NCBI GenBank assembly: GCA_021804455.1
Contig: JAJZHT010000052.1
Span: 1 to 7,802 of the forward strand
DNA length: 7,802 bases
Source of the DNA: Pseudomonadota bacterium
GTDB taxonomy: Bacteria; Pseudomonadota; Alphaproteobacteria; Paracaedibacterales; CAIULA01
Direction of reading: 5' to 3'
A model generated the notes under the pieces. That model worked only from the letters and a program-made list of their open reading frames with translations, did not search any database and was not told where the DNA came from. Position 1 is the stretch's first letter. Each line of letters opens with the position of its first letter. A program made the translations under genes and the position numbers. Of this stretch, positions 1 through 5,716 are shown piece after piece.

Positions 1-698
1 TTCAAACGACCCAGGCTGATGAATTTATTTACCACGAGATGTTAACTCATGTTCCTTTGTTGGCTCATGGCCAGCCTAAAAAAGTATTAATTATAGGCGG
101 CGGTGATGGCGGCATTCTACGCGAAGTTTGTAAGCATCCTGTAGAAAAAGTCACGATGGTTGAAATTGACCAAAGTGTGATCGACCTAAGTCAGGAATTT
201 TTTCCAAACCATTCTCAAGGAGCCTTCCAAGATCCGCGCCTAAACTTAGTAATTCAAGATGCGGCTGTTTTTATAACAGATGATCAAGATTCATATGATA
301 TTATCATCGTCGATTCTACCGACCCCTGCGGCCCAGGCGCCGTCCTCTTTAGCCACGAATTTTACAAGGCTTGCTCGCAACGCTTGGCATCGAGAGGAAT
401 TTTTGTGAACCAAAATGGAGTTCCTTTTTTACAGGCTGATCAGTTAAATACAACCTATCAACGTCTTTCCAACTTTTTTCAGGATGTTGCCTTTTATACG
501 GCAGCCGTCCCCACTTATGCCGGAGGTCTGATGACATTGGGGTGGGGCTCAAACGATGGTTTGTTAAGAACGCTGCCCCTGGAAGCTTTGCAACAAAGGT
601 TTCAATCCATGAAAATCCAAACCCAGTATTATACGCCCTCTCTTCATCAGGCAAGTTTTGCCTTACCCGCGTTTATTGAGCGACAACTTCAAATTTAA
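1..698 (+). CDS. speE: Spermidine synthase (polyamine aminopropyltransferase), 5'-truncated by window edge
   Basis: Transfers an aminopropyl group from decarboxylated S-adenosylmethionine to putrescine, giving spermidine in the cytoplasm. The reading frame is open from base 3 (QTTQADEFIYHEM) to a TAA ending at 698, so the true start lies left of the window. From memory of the E. coli protein, about 54 N-terminal residues are missing. The visible 231 residues carry the family's landmarks in order: DEFIYHEMLTHVPL, the nucleotide-binding glycine loop LIIGGGDGG followed by LREV, the acidic MVEID, the catalytic-loop motif DSTDPCGPG followed by LFSHEFY, then QNGVPFLQ and the PTYAGGLMT segment. The GPG form and C-terminal half closely resemble the enterobacterial enzyme. 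The ATG at base 39 lies inside the conserved core and is not the start. No speD is visible. No terminator follows the stop. Family assignment is very secure. Confidence 0.96.
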   Translation, partial: QTTQADEFIYHEMLTHVPLLAHGQPKKVLIIGGGDGGILREVCKHPVEKVTMVEIDQSVIDLSQEFFPNHSQGAFQDPRLNLVIQDAAVFITDDQDSYDIIIVDSTDPCGPGAVLFSHEFYKACSQRLASRGIFVNQNGVPFLQADQLNTTYQRLSNFFQDVAFYTAAVPTYAGGLMTLGWGSNDGLLRTLPLEALQQRFQSMKIQTQYYTPSLHQASFALPAFIERQLQI

Positions 699-711
699 GT
701 AAATCTGTTTG

Positions 712-740
712 TTGACATATTGAGTTGTTCTAATCTACAG
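712..740 (+). promoter_or_regulatory. Possible sigma-70 promoter for the DUF2628-type gene
   Basis: A perfect -35 hexamer TTGACA (712-717) lies just after speE. The best-spaced -10 candidates are weak: TCTACA at 734-739 (16-base spacer) or CTACAG at 735-740 (17). The better-looking TAATCT at 731-736 is only 13 bases away, which is too short. The position about 40-65 bases before the next start codon is suitable. Moderate to low confidence. Confidence 0.4.
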
Positions 741-760
741 TCCTTTCCAATTTAAATAGC

Positions 761-766
761 AGGAGG
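761..766 (+). promoter_or_regulatory. Strong Shine-Dalgarno with long spacing (13 nt) before the ATG at 780
   Basis: AGGAGG is a full anti-16S match, but 13 bases separate it from the ATG at 780, longer than the usual 5-9. The intervening in-frame codons are ATT, GAT and TTT. ATT at 771 would be only four bases from the motif and is a very rare start, so ATG at 780 remains the best choice. Confidence 0.6.
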
Positions 767-779
767 TTTTATTGATTTT

Positions 780-1301
780 ATGGCTTTCAAAATAACAATC
801 ACACGAGAACAATTTGGCGAGTTTATCAGAGGCAAAAAGGAAACCGAGACAAGCGTATCGAAACGGACCCAACACTATTTAGAATATTTTGACCGCTATC
901 AATCAAACGGCAAGCAACGAAATTGGAATTGGGCAGCTTTTTCCCTTTGGCCTGTTTGGTTCTTTTATAGAAAAATGTATGGGCTGTTTTTAGGGTCCGG
1001 GATTATAAACAGTTTCTTGTTGAGAGTTATCGATGAGCTTGAATATAGGTCATCACTGTTAGAAACCCAAGATTTAACAACGACGATAATGATGGGTCTC
1101 CTCATTTTAGCGGTAGAATTCTTACCCTATTTTTATGTTGGAATGTTTGGGGATTATTTTTACCTAAGGTATGCTCAGAAAAAAATCACCAAAGGGATTA
1201 CAAGAAAAACACCCCATCATTGGATAGTGACTGTTATCGTGATGATCCTTGTGTTAATGGTGGGAACAATCGGTACTTTTTTGAAAGGTAATCTCAAGTA
1301 A
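780..1301 (+). CDS. Small membrane protein with DUF2628-type signature
   Basis: The 173-residue product has no known biochemical role. Residues 1-45 are charged and soluble. Residues 48-66 (NWNWAAFSLWPVWFFYRKM) match the hallmark of the DUF2628 family: a W-N-W-x-A-F segment, a tryptophan-rich stretch and YRKMY. Hydrophobic segments follow at about 51-80, 102-124 and 147-168, suggesting three membrane passes. The sequence GDYFYLRYAQKKI (124-136) resembles the family's aromatic-basic segment after the second hydrophobic block. The ATG at 780 is chosen with AGGAGG upstream. The gene follows speE after 81 bases and converges on the umuD-like gene, so it is probably transcribed alone. The family assignment is from motif recall, not a search, and no function is claimed. 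Confidence 0.75.
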   Translation: MAFKITITREQFGEFIRGKKETETSVSKRTQHYLEYFDRYQSNGKQRNWNWAAFSLWPVWFFYRKMYGLFLGSGIINSFLLRVIDELEYRSSLLETQDLTTTIMMGLLILAVEFLPYFYVGMFGDYFYLRYAQKKITKGITRKTPHHWIVTVIVMILVLMVGTIGTFLKGNLK

Positions 1302-1370
1302 TTCCGAGGCAAGGTCTTCGCCATAATCTTCTGAATTCTAATTGATTATCAGCGGTAACTTTCAAAAACC

Positions 1371-1898
1371 TTACCGAAATTTGTGAATCACGTTTGTGAC
1401 CACTCCCCATAGTTGATAGTTGGTTTCAGGGGTAATCATAATAGCGGTATGATCAGGATTCTCAGGTCGAAGAATTAATCCCTCTGCTGTTGGATGATAT
1501 CGTTTGACGGTAACATCCCCCTCAACAACAGCAACAACAATGTCGTCCGCTTTGGCCATTAGGGATTGATCCACCACCAAAAGATCATCATGATGAATCC
1601 CAGCGCCAATCATCGAATCTCCCGTCGCCTTAACAAGAAAAGTTTGTTGAGGATTTTGGATCAGGTGATTGTGTAAGTTAACAGAATCATGCCGGTCATC
1701 AGCAGGAAAAGGAGTTCCTGCCGATACAGTGCTTTCGAAAAAAGGAACGGTCGTTGAGGGTACGTTATTCCCCCCTTTTAAAAACTCTTGGATTGTTTCC
1801 ACCATGCTAAGGGGTAAACGCACAGGCTTTGTTTTTTCACGATAAGGTCCGCTCAACTCTCTACGACCTGCTCCCTGTCTTACACCTCCCCTAGCCAT
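1371..1898 (-). CDS. umuD: UmuD-like S24 self-cleaving peptidase with basic N-terminal extension
   Basis: UmuD is the SOS-induced accessory protein of translesion polymerase V. RecA filaments stimulate it to cut its own N-terminus. Residues from about 50 onward follow UmuD closely: a likely cleavage site Ala60-Gly61 in STVSAGTPFP, the nucleophile Ser95 in KATGDSM, and the general base Lys132 in VTVKRY. The 37-residue Ser-Lys spacing equals that of E. coli UmuD. The protein ends in WGVVTNVIHKFR, like the UmuD C-terminus. It has 175 residues against 139 in E. coli. The extra N-terminus carries RGGVRQGAGRRE and TKPVRLPLSMVETIQEFLKG, possibly a small DNA-binding or ribbon-helix-helix-like element. 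ATG at 1898 is preferred over TTG at 1901 because AAGGG lies five bases before it. No umuC is adjacent. A LexA-like repressor role is possible, but there is no classic LexA winged-helix domain. Confidence 0.88.
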   Translation of the reverse strand: MARGGVRQGAGRRELSGPYREKTKPVRLPLSMVETIQEFLKGGNNVPSTTVPFFESTVSAGTPFPADDRHDSVNLHNHLIQNPQQTFLVKATGDSMIGAGIHHDDLLVVDQSLMAKADDIVVAVVEGDVTVKRYHPTAEGLILRPENPDHTAIMITPETNYQLWGVVTNVIHKFR

Positions 1899-1931
1899 CA
1901 AAACCCTTGTCTTATGAATGATGTTTCAAAA

Positions 1932-1960
1932 ATCATAAAAGATCCGTTTGGAAAAAGCAA
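1932..1960 (-). promoter_or_regulatory. Sigma-70 promoter for the umuD-like gene
   Basis: On the minus strand, TTGCTT (1960-1955) is separated by exactly 17 bases from TATGAT (1937-1932). This puts the transcription start near 1925 and gives a leader of about 27 bases to the ATG at 1898. The -10 matches five of six consensus bases and the -35 four of six. A degenerate GTTC-N7-GCTT overlaps the -35 element (see findings). Confidence 0.6.
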
Positions 1961-2015
1961 TCTTTGAACATACGCAACACGACATAAAAAAAATTGCATA
2001 AGCCAGCCCTTAGAT

Positions 2016-2044
2016 TTGACAAGCGCCGTCTTGAACGGTATAGT
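2016..2044 (+). promoter_or_regulatory. Near-consensus sigma-70 promoter of tRNA-Met
   Basis: TTGACA (2016-2021), a 17-base spacer and TATAGT (2039-2044) give a perfect -35 and a five-of-six -10. Transcription should start near 2051, about ten bases before the mature tRNA 5' end. This is the strongest promoter visible in the window. It stands back-to-back with the leftward umuD promoter, about 55 bases apart. Confidence 0.85.
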
Positions 2045-2060
2045 CGCTCTAATGAAAATT

Positions 2061-2137
2061 GGCGGAGTAGCTCAGCTGGTTAGAGCAGCGGAATCATAAT
2101 CCGCGTGTCGGGGGTTCGAGTCCCTTCTCCGCTACCA
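2061..2137 (+). tRNA. tRNA-Met (elongator), anticodon CAT
   Basis: A complete 77-base cloverleaf with encoded CCA. The acceptor stem GGCGGAG (2061-2067) pairs with CTCCGCT (2127-2133), with a terminal G-U pair. The D arm is GCTC/GAGC (2070-2073 and 2083-2086). The anticodon stem GCGGA/TCCGC (2088-2092 and 2100-2104) encloses loop ATCATAA with anticodon CAT at 2095-2097. The T arm has loop TTCGAGT (2115-2121) and two G-U pairs at its base. The discriminator is A at 2134 and CCA is 2135-2137. The paired first base argues against initiator tRNA. A lysidine-type tRNA-Ile (also CAT) is not fully excluded, but the body matches my memory of alphaproteobacterial elongator tRNA-Met. Confidence 0.95.
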
Positions 2138-2182
2138 CTCTTTCAAAATTAACAGTAACCTTCAATCAGTTGGAAAGATATC

Positions 2183-2746
2183 GTGAAAATCAGTGGAAAT
2201 GCCATTCGCGTTGGAAATGTTATTGAGCACCAAGGAAAGCTTTGGGTGGCGGTTAAAACGCAACATGTTCAGCCCGGAAAAGGTGGGGCTTATATGCAGG
2301 TGGAATTAAAAAACTTGATAGAAGGAACCAAAACAAACGAGCGTTTTCGCTCATCGGAGCAAGTTGAAAGAGTCCATTTAGAAGAATTACCTTACCAATA
2401 TCTGTACGCTGAAGGCGACGATTTGGTGTTTATGGATCAAGAAACCTTTGAACAAGTCACATTATCCAAGGATTTTGTCGGTGATGCAGCCGCTTTTTTA
2501 CAGGATGGTATGGTTGTCAATATTTCCAGTTATGAGGGCAAGCCTATCAGTGTTCAATTACCCGATACAGTTGTCTTGACAATTCAAGAGGCTGAGCCAG
2601 TCGTTAAAGGCCAAACAGCCTCTTCCTCGTATAAACCTGCTATTTTAGAAAATGGTTTACGCATTATGGTGCCTCCACACATTGAATCAGGTATGCGGGT
2701 TGTTGTGAACACGACGGATGCAACTTATGTAGAAAGAGCTAAGTAG
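2183..2746 (+). CDS. efp: Translation elongation factor P
   Basis: EF-P binds between the P and E sites of the ribosome and relieves stalling at consecutive prolines. The 187-residue product has the usual family length. It has an N-terminal KOW-like domain with the exposed loop [10 protein letters not shown], where Lys33 is the expected tip residue that is modified in many bacteria (for example beta-lysylated by EpmA). The OB domains follow, including the signature region [41 protein letters not shown] near the C-terminus. The start is GTG at 2183, with GGAAAG (2172-2177) five bases upstream. It lies 45 bases after tRNA-Met with neither terminator nor convincing promoter between, so it is probably read from the tRNA promoter. 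No epmA/epmB or other modification gene is in the window. Confidence 0.97.
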   Translation: MKISGNAIRVGNVIEHQGKLWVAVKTQHVQPGKGGAYMQVELKNLIEGTKTNERFRSSEQVERVHLEELPYQYLYAEGDDLVFMDQETFEQVTLSKDFVGDAAAFLQDGMVVNISSYEGKPISVQLPDTVVLTIQEAEPVVKGQTASSSYKPAILENGLRIMVPPHIESGMRVVVNTTDATYVERAK

Positions 2747-2799
2747 ATTTTCAATCAGCCCCAATATTGTTCTGTAAAAAAATAAAAAGGATTCTACTT

Positions 2800-3606
2800 A
2801 TGTCTCTTGCTCGATTTTCTGGGTGTTCTGCCACAATGAACGTAATGATGGCAGCTGTGCAAAAGGCGGCCCGTGGTTTGGTGCGCGATTTTGGAGAAAT
2901 TGAGCATTTACAGGTTTCTAAAAAAGGACTGGGGGATTTTGTTTCGACCGCTGATAAACGTTCCGAAAAAATTTTAATTGAGGAATTACAAAAAGCCCGT
3001 CCTGATTATGCTTTTATTACCGAAGAAACTGGAATAATACCGGGTCGAGATCCTCATCATACTTGGATTATTGATCCTTTGGATGGTACGACTAACTTTT
3101 TACACAGCATCCCCCATTTTGCCATTACAGTTGCCCTAAAGAGAGGGGATGAGATTGTAGTCGGCGTTACGTATGACCCCATCAAAGATGAAATGTATTG
3201 GGCGGAAAAAGGTAAGGGATCTTTTGTTAACCAACGCCGTCTGAGAGTCTCGGCGCGTCGCCATAGGGACGAAGCGTTGGTTGCTATGGGAACTCCCTTT
3301 GGGAATCATGGTGATCGTTCATCCTTCCAAAAGCACCTTGAAAAAATCATGCCTGTAACGGCGGGAACCCGTCGTTTTGGAGCCGCGGCTTTGGATCTTG
3401 CTTATGTGGCCTCTGGACGTTTTGATGTCTTTTTTGAAGATCATTTAAAACTGTGGGATCTTGCGGCAGGAATTTTACTGGTCAAGGAAGCAGGAGGATA
3501 CGTCAGCGAGATTAACGGTGGCAAAAATATGCTGGAATCCGGTAGCGTTCTTGCCAGCAATGCCATTTTGTTCGATTCTTTTCAGGATCTTTTAAAATCA
3601 TCCTAA
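2800..3606 (+). CDS. suhB: Inositol-1-monophosphatase / SuhB family protein
   Basis: A magnesium-dependent, lithium-sensitive-type phosphatase of the IMPase fold that hydrolyses inositol phosphates and related substrates. In enterobacteria SuhB also joins rRNA antitermination complexes; whether this copy does so is unknown. The 268 residues show the metal-binding glutamates ITEETG (about 73-78), motif DPLDGTTNF (92-100, with Asp92 and Asp95 expected to bind metal) and the second motif LWDLAAGILLVKEAGG (218-233, with Asp220). Alphaproteobacterial features include ARGLVRDFGEIEHLQVSKKG near the start. ATG at 2800 is chosen because AAAGG (2786-2790) precedes it by nine bases. The frame stays open upstream to TTG 2767, but those codons encode an unrelated lysine-rich stretch. 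The gene begins 53 bases after efp and probably shares its transcript. Confidence 0.95.
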   Translation: MSLARFSGCSATMNVMMAAVQKAARGLVRDFGEIEHLQVSKKGLGDFVSTADKRSEKILIEELQKARPDYAFITEETGIIPGRDPHHTWIIDPLDGTTNFLHSIPHFAITVALKRGDEIVVGVTYDPIKDEMYWAEKGKGSFVNQRRLRVSARRHRDEALVAMGTPFGNHGDRSSFQKHLEKIMPVTAGTRRFGAAALDLAYVASGRFDVFFEDHLKLWDLAAGILLVKEAGGYVSEINGGKNMLESGSVLASNAILFDSFQDLLKSS

Positions 3607-3691
3607 CAGAAATTAGGTAGAATAAGTTTAGCTTAGGCTTTTTGTAGGTCTTTTAAAGATTTAAATGTTAATTTATGCAAGAAAAGTAAGC

Positions 3692-3721
3692 TTCTCACTT
3701 CCTTAAAGCAAAGATTATACT
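3692..3721 (+). promoter_or_regulatory. Candidate infA promoter, distal
   Basis: TATACT (3716-3721) is a five-of-six -10 element with TTCTCA (3692-3697, four of six) 18 bases upstream. It would give a leader of about 85 bases before infA. Bacterial infA is often driven by more than one promoter, so this and the proximal candidate may both act. Confidence 0.4.
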
Positions 3722-3750
3722 TTATCACAACTTATTGGTCTCAATTTTCC

Positions 3751-3779
3751 TTTACGAAGAATTTTTAAAGATTTAGAAT
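3751..3779 (+). promoter_or_regulatory. Candidate infA promoter, proximal
   Basis: TTTACG (3751-3756), a 17-base spacer and TAGAAT (3774-3779) match four and five consensus bases. It would give a short leader of roughly 27 bases. The -10 overlaps the second copy of the 13-base direct repeat. The local AT richness makes chance matches likely. Confidence 0.35.
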
Positions 3780-3812
3780 AACGAACTTGTTTATCCCTTT
3801 TCAGGAGCGTGA

Positions 3813-4031
3813 ATGTCAAAAGAAGATCTTATTGAATTTAGTGGTGTTGTGGTCGAATTACTGCCTAATGCGACTTTTCGTGTCAAGCTTGATAATGAGC
3901 ATGTTATCTTGGCCCATACATCGGGACGTATGCGTAAAAACCGCATTCGTGTTCTGGCTGGAGATCGAGTAACTGTTGAGATGACCCCTTATGATTTGAC
4001 CAAAGGACGTATTACATTCCGACAAAAGTAA
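3813..4031 (+). CDS. infA: Translation initiation factor IF-1
   Basis: IF-1 sits in the A site of the 30S subunit during initiation and stabilises IF-2 and IF-3 binding. The 72-residue product is a single S1-like OB fold with the near-invariant stretches [39 protein letters not shown] and [12 protein letters not shown]. Length and sequence are typical. AGGAG at 3803-3807 lies five bases before the ATG at 3813. It is the first gene of a tight plus-strand run: the next start codon comes one base after its stop. Confidence 0.98.
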   Translation: MSKEDLIEFSGVVVELLPNATFRVKLDNEHVILAHTSGRMRKNRIRVLAGDRVTVEMTPYDLTKGRITFRQK

Positions 4032-4032
4032 C

Positions 4033-5175
4033 GTGATTTATGATTCTGTTCTTGTCTCGGGTCATCCCCAACAGCTAAGGATAGCTGTTTTGCGCCAAGG
4101 TGAACCTTTGGCTTTTTTTTATGGCTCTCTTACCTCAACAGAACCTCTCCTCGATGATATTTATAAAGCTAAAATTATTAATCTAACAGAAAGCTTTGTT
4201 TGGTTAGATCTAGGATCAGGAAAAACCGGGGTTATGAAAGCACGCTCTACCCCATCCTTCCAACAAGGACAAAAAATTATTGTCCAAGTCATTCGTGAAG
4301 CTTTGGAGGATATTGCAGCACCTTCCCAAACAAAAGGCGTACGTCTAAGCTCCGCCATCCATTTAGCGGGTCGCTATTGTGTTTATAATCCACAACAACA
4401 GGGCTTATCTTTTTCCCCCTCTTTAACAGCACCTACACGCCAAAATCTGAAAAATCTTTTTTCAACCTCATCATCAGGAATTACTTTTCGAAGTGTTTGT
4501 GAAAAGGAGCCTTCTGCTGATGTCCTACAAAAAGAAATCCTTTCTTTGACAACATTATGGCAAACTTTAAGCAACCAAACCTCTTCTCTGTCTCAGCGTC
4601 TTTACCAGGCCCCTTCAATTTTAGCTCGATTGTTAAGAGAGGCACCCTTAGGAACGATTTTTATCATTGATGATTGGAACGTGCTGCAATATTGTCAACA
4701 CCAATCCGCCGTATATTCTGAACAGAAATTCAGTCTGCGCATGGCCCTACAAAACGAACGTCCTTTGTTCGAACATTTTGGGATGGAAGAGATTTGGCAA
4801 GGTCTTTGTGAGAAAAAAATACCTTTACCAGGAGGAGGGAATATCTGTATCGAAGAAACAGCTTGCGCTGTAACGATCGATATCAATGCTGGCAATCAAT
4901 CCGGGGAAAAAGTTAATCAGGCAGCCATACCCGTTATTCTCGACCATATAGCTTGGCGCGGTTTAAGCGGAAACATTATCATTGACTTTATTGAATCTGG
5001 CTCCAAACATAAGGAAAAACTCTTACACCTTTTCCAAAAGTACCTGCAACAAAAACAGCTTAAAAGGATAAAAATTCTGGGGTGGTCTCCCCTGGGGTTT
5101 TTACAATTGCAAAGTCGTCGCCAACGGGCTTCTTTAACATCCGAAATTATGAAACGTTCTTTTTGTAAGGATTAA
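4033..5175 (+). CDS. Ribonuclease E/G family protein, short form without zinc-link
   Basis: Members of this family are single-strand-specific endoribonucleases acting in rRNA maturation and mRNA decay. The 380 residues show an S1-like RNA-binding part with DDIYKAKIINLTESFVWLDLG (41-61), the RNase E landmark GVRLSSAIHLAGRYCVYNP (102-120), and a 5'-sensor-like GITFRS (149-154) equivalent to the Arg-Thr pocket. The DNase I-like catalytic part follows with RPLFEHFGMEEIW (243-255), IPLPGGGNICIEETACAVTIDINAG (263-287) and GNIIIDFIES (313-322). Asp283 and Asp318 fit the two catalytic metal-binding aspartates. The protein stops soon after GWSPLGFLQLQSRRQRASL, with no CPxC zinc-link motif and no arm domains. 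Start GTG 4033 is one base after infA, has no clear Shine-Dalgarno and is probably translationally coupled. The symbol rng is often given to such neighbours of infA, but the substrate is unknown. Confidence 0.9.
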   Translation: MIYDSVLVSGHPQQLRIAVLRQGEPLAFFYGSLTSTEPLLDDIYKAKIINLTESFVWLDLGSGKTGVMKARSTPSFQQGQKIIVQVIREALEDIAAPSQTKGVRLSSAIHLAGRYCVYNPQQQGLSFSPSLTAPTRQNLKNLFSTSSSGITFRSVCEKEPSADVLQKEILSLTTLWQTLSNQTSSLSQRLYQAPSILARLLREAPLGTIFIIDDWNVLQYCQHQSAVYSEQKFSLRMALQNERPLFEHFGMEEIWQGLCEKKIPLPGGGNICIEETACAVTIDINAGNQSGEKVNQAAIPVILDHIAWRGLSGNIIIDFIESGSKHKEKLLHLFQKYLQQKQLKRIKILGWSPLGFLQLQSRRQRASLTSEIMKRSFCKD

Positions 5176-5189
5176 GGATCTTTATCAAC

Positions 5190-5687
5190 ATGAAATTCAA
5201 ATTTTTCTTTCTCCTTGGTCTCTTTCTTATTCTAATGCCAAAAACACATAGCTACCAAGAGTCTTTGGAAATTTCTGATTGTGTAATTATTTTCTATAAT
5301 GGCAACATCCCCGGAGTGGCTTACATGACGATCCGCCAAAAAGAACAACAAGCGGATTGTTTACGAGCTGTTCGATTGGCGGAACCCGCTCCCGAAAGCC
5401 GTGTCGAGATGCATGATCATGTGAGTGATTTTTCACAAGGATCTGAAATAAAAAAAATGATTCAACTTTCAAAAATTGATATTCCGACGGATGGTTCCCC
5501 TGTAAGGTTTGAACCAGGAGGAAAGCATTTGATGCTTTACTATGTTCCTGATGCTTTTAAAAGATGTCCAACTTTGTCTTTGATTTTAACGTTTGAAAAA
5601 GCAGGAGAGAAGTTGGTTTTATTCTCCATACAACCTGCTGGTGGTGCTGGCAAAAATTCAAAGAATGTTTCTTGTTGCTGTGAGTGA
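5190..5687 (+). CDS. Periplasmic PCuAC-type copper chaperone
   Basis: PCuAC proteins bind Cu(I) in the periplasm and help deliver it to the CuA or CuB centre of cytochrome c oxidase. Residues 1-21 form a signal peptide (MKFK, hydrophobic FFFLLGLFLILM, likely cleavage near THS-YQ). The mature part has the family's copper-site pattern: His75 in RVEMHDH, Met90, then His113 and Met115 in FEPGGKHLML. The usual arrangement is H-x10-M-x21-H-x-M; here the gaps are 14 and 22, so the first loop is about four residues longer. Residues 97-118 (DIPTDGSP to YYV) are typical. The tail SCCCE (161-165) with three consecutive cysteines is unusual. AAGGA (5174-5178) overlaps the previous stop and lies 11 bases before the ATG. 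It sits between the RNase gene and rarA. Confidence 0.85.
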   Translation: MKFKFFFLLGLFLILMPKTHSYQESLEISDCVIIFYNGNIPGVAYMTIRQKEQQADCLRAVRLAEPAPESRVEMHDHVSDFSQGSEIKKMIQLSKIDIPTDGSPVRFEPGGKHLMLYYVPDAFKRCPTLSLILTFEKAGEKLVLFSIQPAGGAGKNSKNVSCCCE

Positions 5688-5708
5688 CGGTATTATGGCT
5701 CTCGAAGA

Positions 5709-5714
5709 AGGAGG
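5709..5714 (+). promoter_or_regulatory. Shine-Dalgarno deciding the rarA start
   Basis: AGGAGG within a purine-rich run precedes ATG 5717 by two bases and TTG 5720 by five. No comparable motif is placed before the upstream in-frame GTG at 5684, so the start is 5717 or possibly 5720. The two differ by one residue. Confidence 0.65.
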
Positions 5715-5716
5715 AG

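Larger units (their letters stand above)
3607..3812. other. AT-rich intergenic leader between suhB and infA
   Basis: This is the longest plus-strand gap in the window, 206 AT-rich bases. It holds two candidate promoters for infA and a 13-base direct repeat, TTTTAAAGATTTA, at 3651-3663 and 3763-3775. I find no convincing terminator for suhB, no tRNA-like fold and no riboswitch consensus. A short open frame overlapping the infA start (3787-3972) is a shadow. Confidence 0.6.

Noticed and set aside
1305..1320. Shared word GCAAGGTC in the 1302-1370 gap and the 7043-7072 terminator loop, considered as a dispersed repeat
   Set aside because: Only eight bases are shared, the flanks differ, and this is within chance for a window of this size.
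1323..1349. Inverted repeat ATAATC ... GATTAT between the convergent DUF2628-type and umuD genes
   Set aside because: Six AT-rich pairs with a 15-base loop and no T-run on either strand; not a credible terminator or operator.
1353..1376. Inverted repeat CGGTAA ... TTACCG at the umuD stop codon
   Set aside because: A six-base stem with a 12-base loop and no following T-tract on either strand; could be chance.
2767..2799. Upstream in-frame TTG extension of the suhB gene
   Set aside because: The added residues are a lysine-rich stretch unlike the family N-terminus, while ATG 2800 has AAAGG at nine bases.
3787..3972. Open frame of 61 codons overlapping infA
   Set aside because: Out of frame with the highly conserved infA, with no recognisable features; a shadow.
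5684..5716. GTG at 5684 as rarA start, overlapping the copper-chaperone stop
   Set aside because: It has no Shine-Dalgarno, and the added residues do not resemble RarA N-termini; AGGAGG just before 5717 fits a later start.
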